From the NCBI GenBank assembly GCA_026874595.1, contig CM049307.1, positions 9,509,579 through 9,573,578 of the forward strand: a DNA stretch of 64,000 nt, given 5' to 3'. The notes under the pieces are model-generated. The model made no database searches and was not told where the DNA came from. It was given only the letters and a program-made list of their open reading frames with translations. Of this stretch, positions 63,553-64,000 are shown one piece after another (the stretch's first letter is position 1; each line of letters starts with the position of its first letter). A program made the position numbers and the translations under genes. Source of the DNA: Sipunculus nudus (taxonomy: Eukaryota; Annelida; Sipuncula; Golfingiida; Sipunculidae).

Positions 63553-64000
63553 CTAGATCATAGAATATTGGGGGGTGACTTCAATTTAGTCTTAATATAA
63601 AAAAGTAGGTAATTCTATAACCTATCAAAGAGCACAGGATATAATACATATGTGGTTAGATAATTTAGATATGGTAGATATTTGGCGGGAAAAACATCCG
63701 CAACTTCAACAGTACACCTGGAAAAGATTAAGACCATCAAACATTTTTTGTAGACTAGATATTTTCTTAATATCAAAAGGACTTGTTGGAAATGTGGAAA
63801 ACAGATGGATCCCTGGGTTTTTAAACAGATCATTCATCAATCGGAATTAAGCTCAACTAAATATCTAGGAAAAGGGAAACAGTGTTTTGGAAACGTATTA
63901 GTAAATATCTACAGAATCCTGAATATATAGTATTAATTAAAATACCTTTATATAAACGGAAGAACTTAACAGTAATGCTAATCCAGCTTCCATGGGACAC
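63553..64000 (+). mobile_element. Decayed LINE (non-LTR retrotransposon) endonuclease fragment, continuing past the window
   Basis: Three frames together show the C-terminal half of an apurinic-type endonuclease domain: GGDFN (63571-63585), then KVGNSITYQRAQDIIHMWLD, RLDIFLIS (about 63752-63775) and TDHSSI (63825-63842). A stretch starting FWKRISKYLQNPEYI follows. The reading frame changes at least twice and stops interrupt it, so it is dead. The 5' part of the element is absent. The reverse transcriptase would lie beyond position 64000. Confidence 0.8.

Noticed and set aside
1-64000. tRNA, rRNA or snRNA genes
   Set aside because: I looked for T-loop-like GGTTCGAATCC patterns, paired A/B boxes and rRNA-like blocks and found none convincing. 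A covariance-model search would be needed to be certain.

Overview
The window looks like animal nuclear DNA, most likely from a bivalve or other mollusc. Genes are split by GT-AG introns, the DNA is AT-rich with long (AT)n and (CT)n runs, and short poly-G and poly-C tracts are frequent. Several repeat families look like non-autonomous DNA transposons. Nothing suggests a prokaryote or a plasmid. The species assignment is an inference.

Four intron-containing genes can be assembled, all on the + strand. The first (4488-12099) is a methionine adenosyltransferase (S-adenosylmethionine synthase) with seven coding exons. Its exons sum to 1161 bases, an intact frame of 386 residues. Two of its most conserved active-site motifs are changed. 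The other three genes (25434-35855, 47991-52171 and 56586-60701) are two-domain rhodaneses of the thiosulfate / 3-mercaptopyruvate sulfurtransferase family. Each has seven coding exons with almost identical exon lengths and phases, giving 304, 308 and 308 residues. Genes 2 and 3 are close copies inside a large direct segmental duplication (about 47.7-53.7 kb and 55.8-63.4 kb). Gene 1 is older. All three replace the usual CRKGVTA or CGSGVTA active-site loop with CYIG(H/Y)TA and have Asp where bovine rhodanese has Arg186, so their substrate may not be thiosulfate.

Between the genes the DNA is mostly repeats. A composite element with inverted 11-base ends lies at 12960-16430. A DNA transposon of about 2 kb (19960-21942) sits inside an older repeat. 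A short mariner-like MITE is at 23417-23585. A 1.4 kb element holding a 280-base tandem array with GGTGGCGCCACC palindromes lies in intron 2 of rhodanese gene 1. Two related elements, each starting with a hairpin, lie head-to-tail at 38.7-46.3 kb. A decayed LINE endonuclease fragment runs off the right edge.

The four genes share a theme of sulfur amino-acid chemistry: SAM synthesis from methionine, and sulfane-sulfur transfer that draws on cysteine catabolism. Whether this is a functional cluster cannot be decided from one window. The most interesting points are the altered catalytic motifs in both families, a six-fold tandem array of the splice acceptor of MAT exon 2, and the recurring 12-base palindrome shared by otherwise different repeats.
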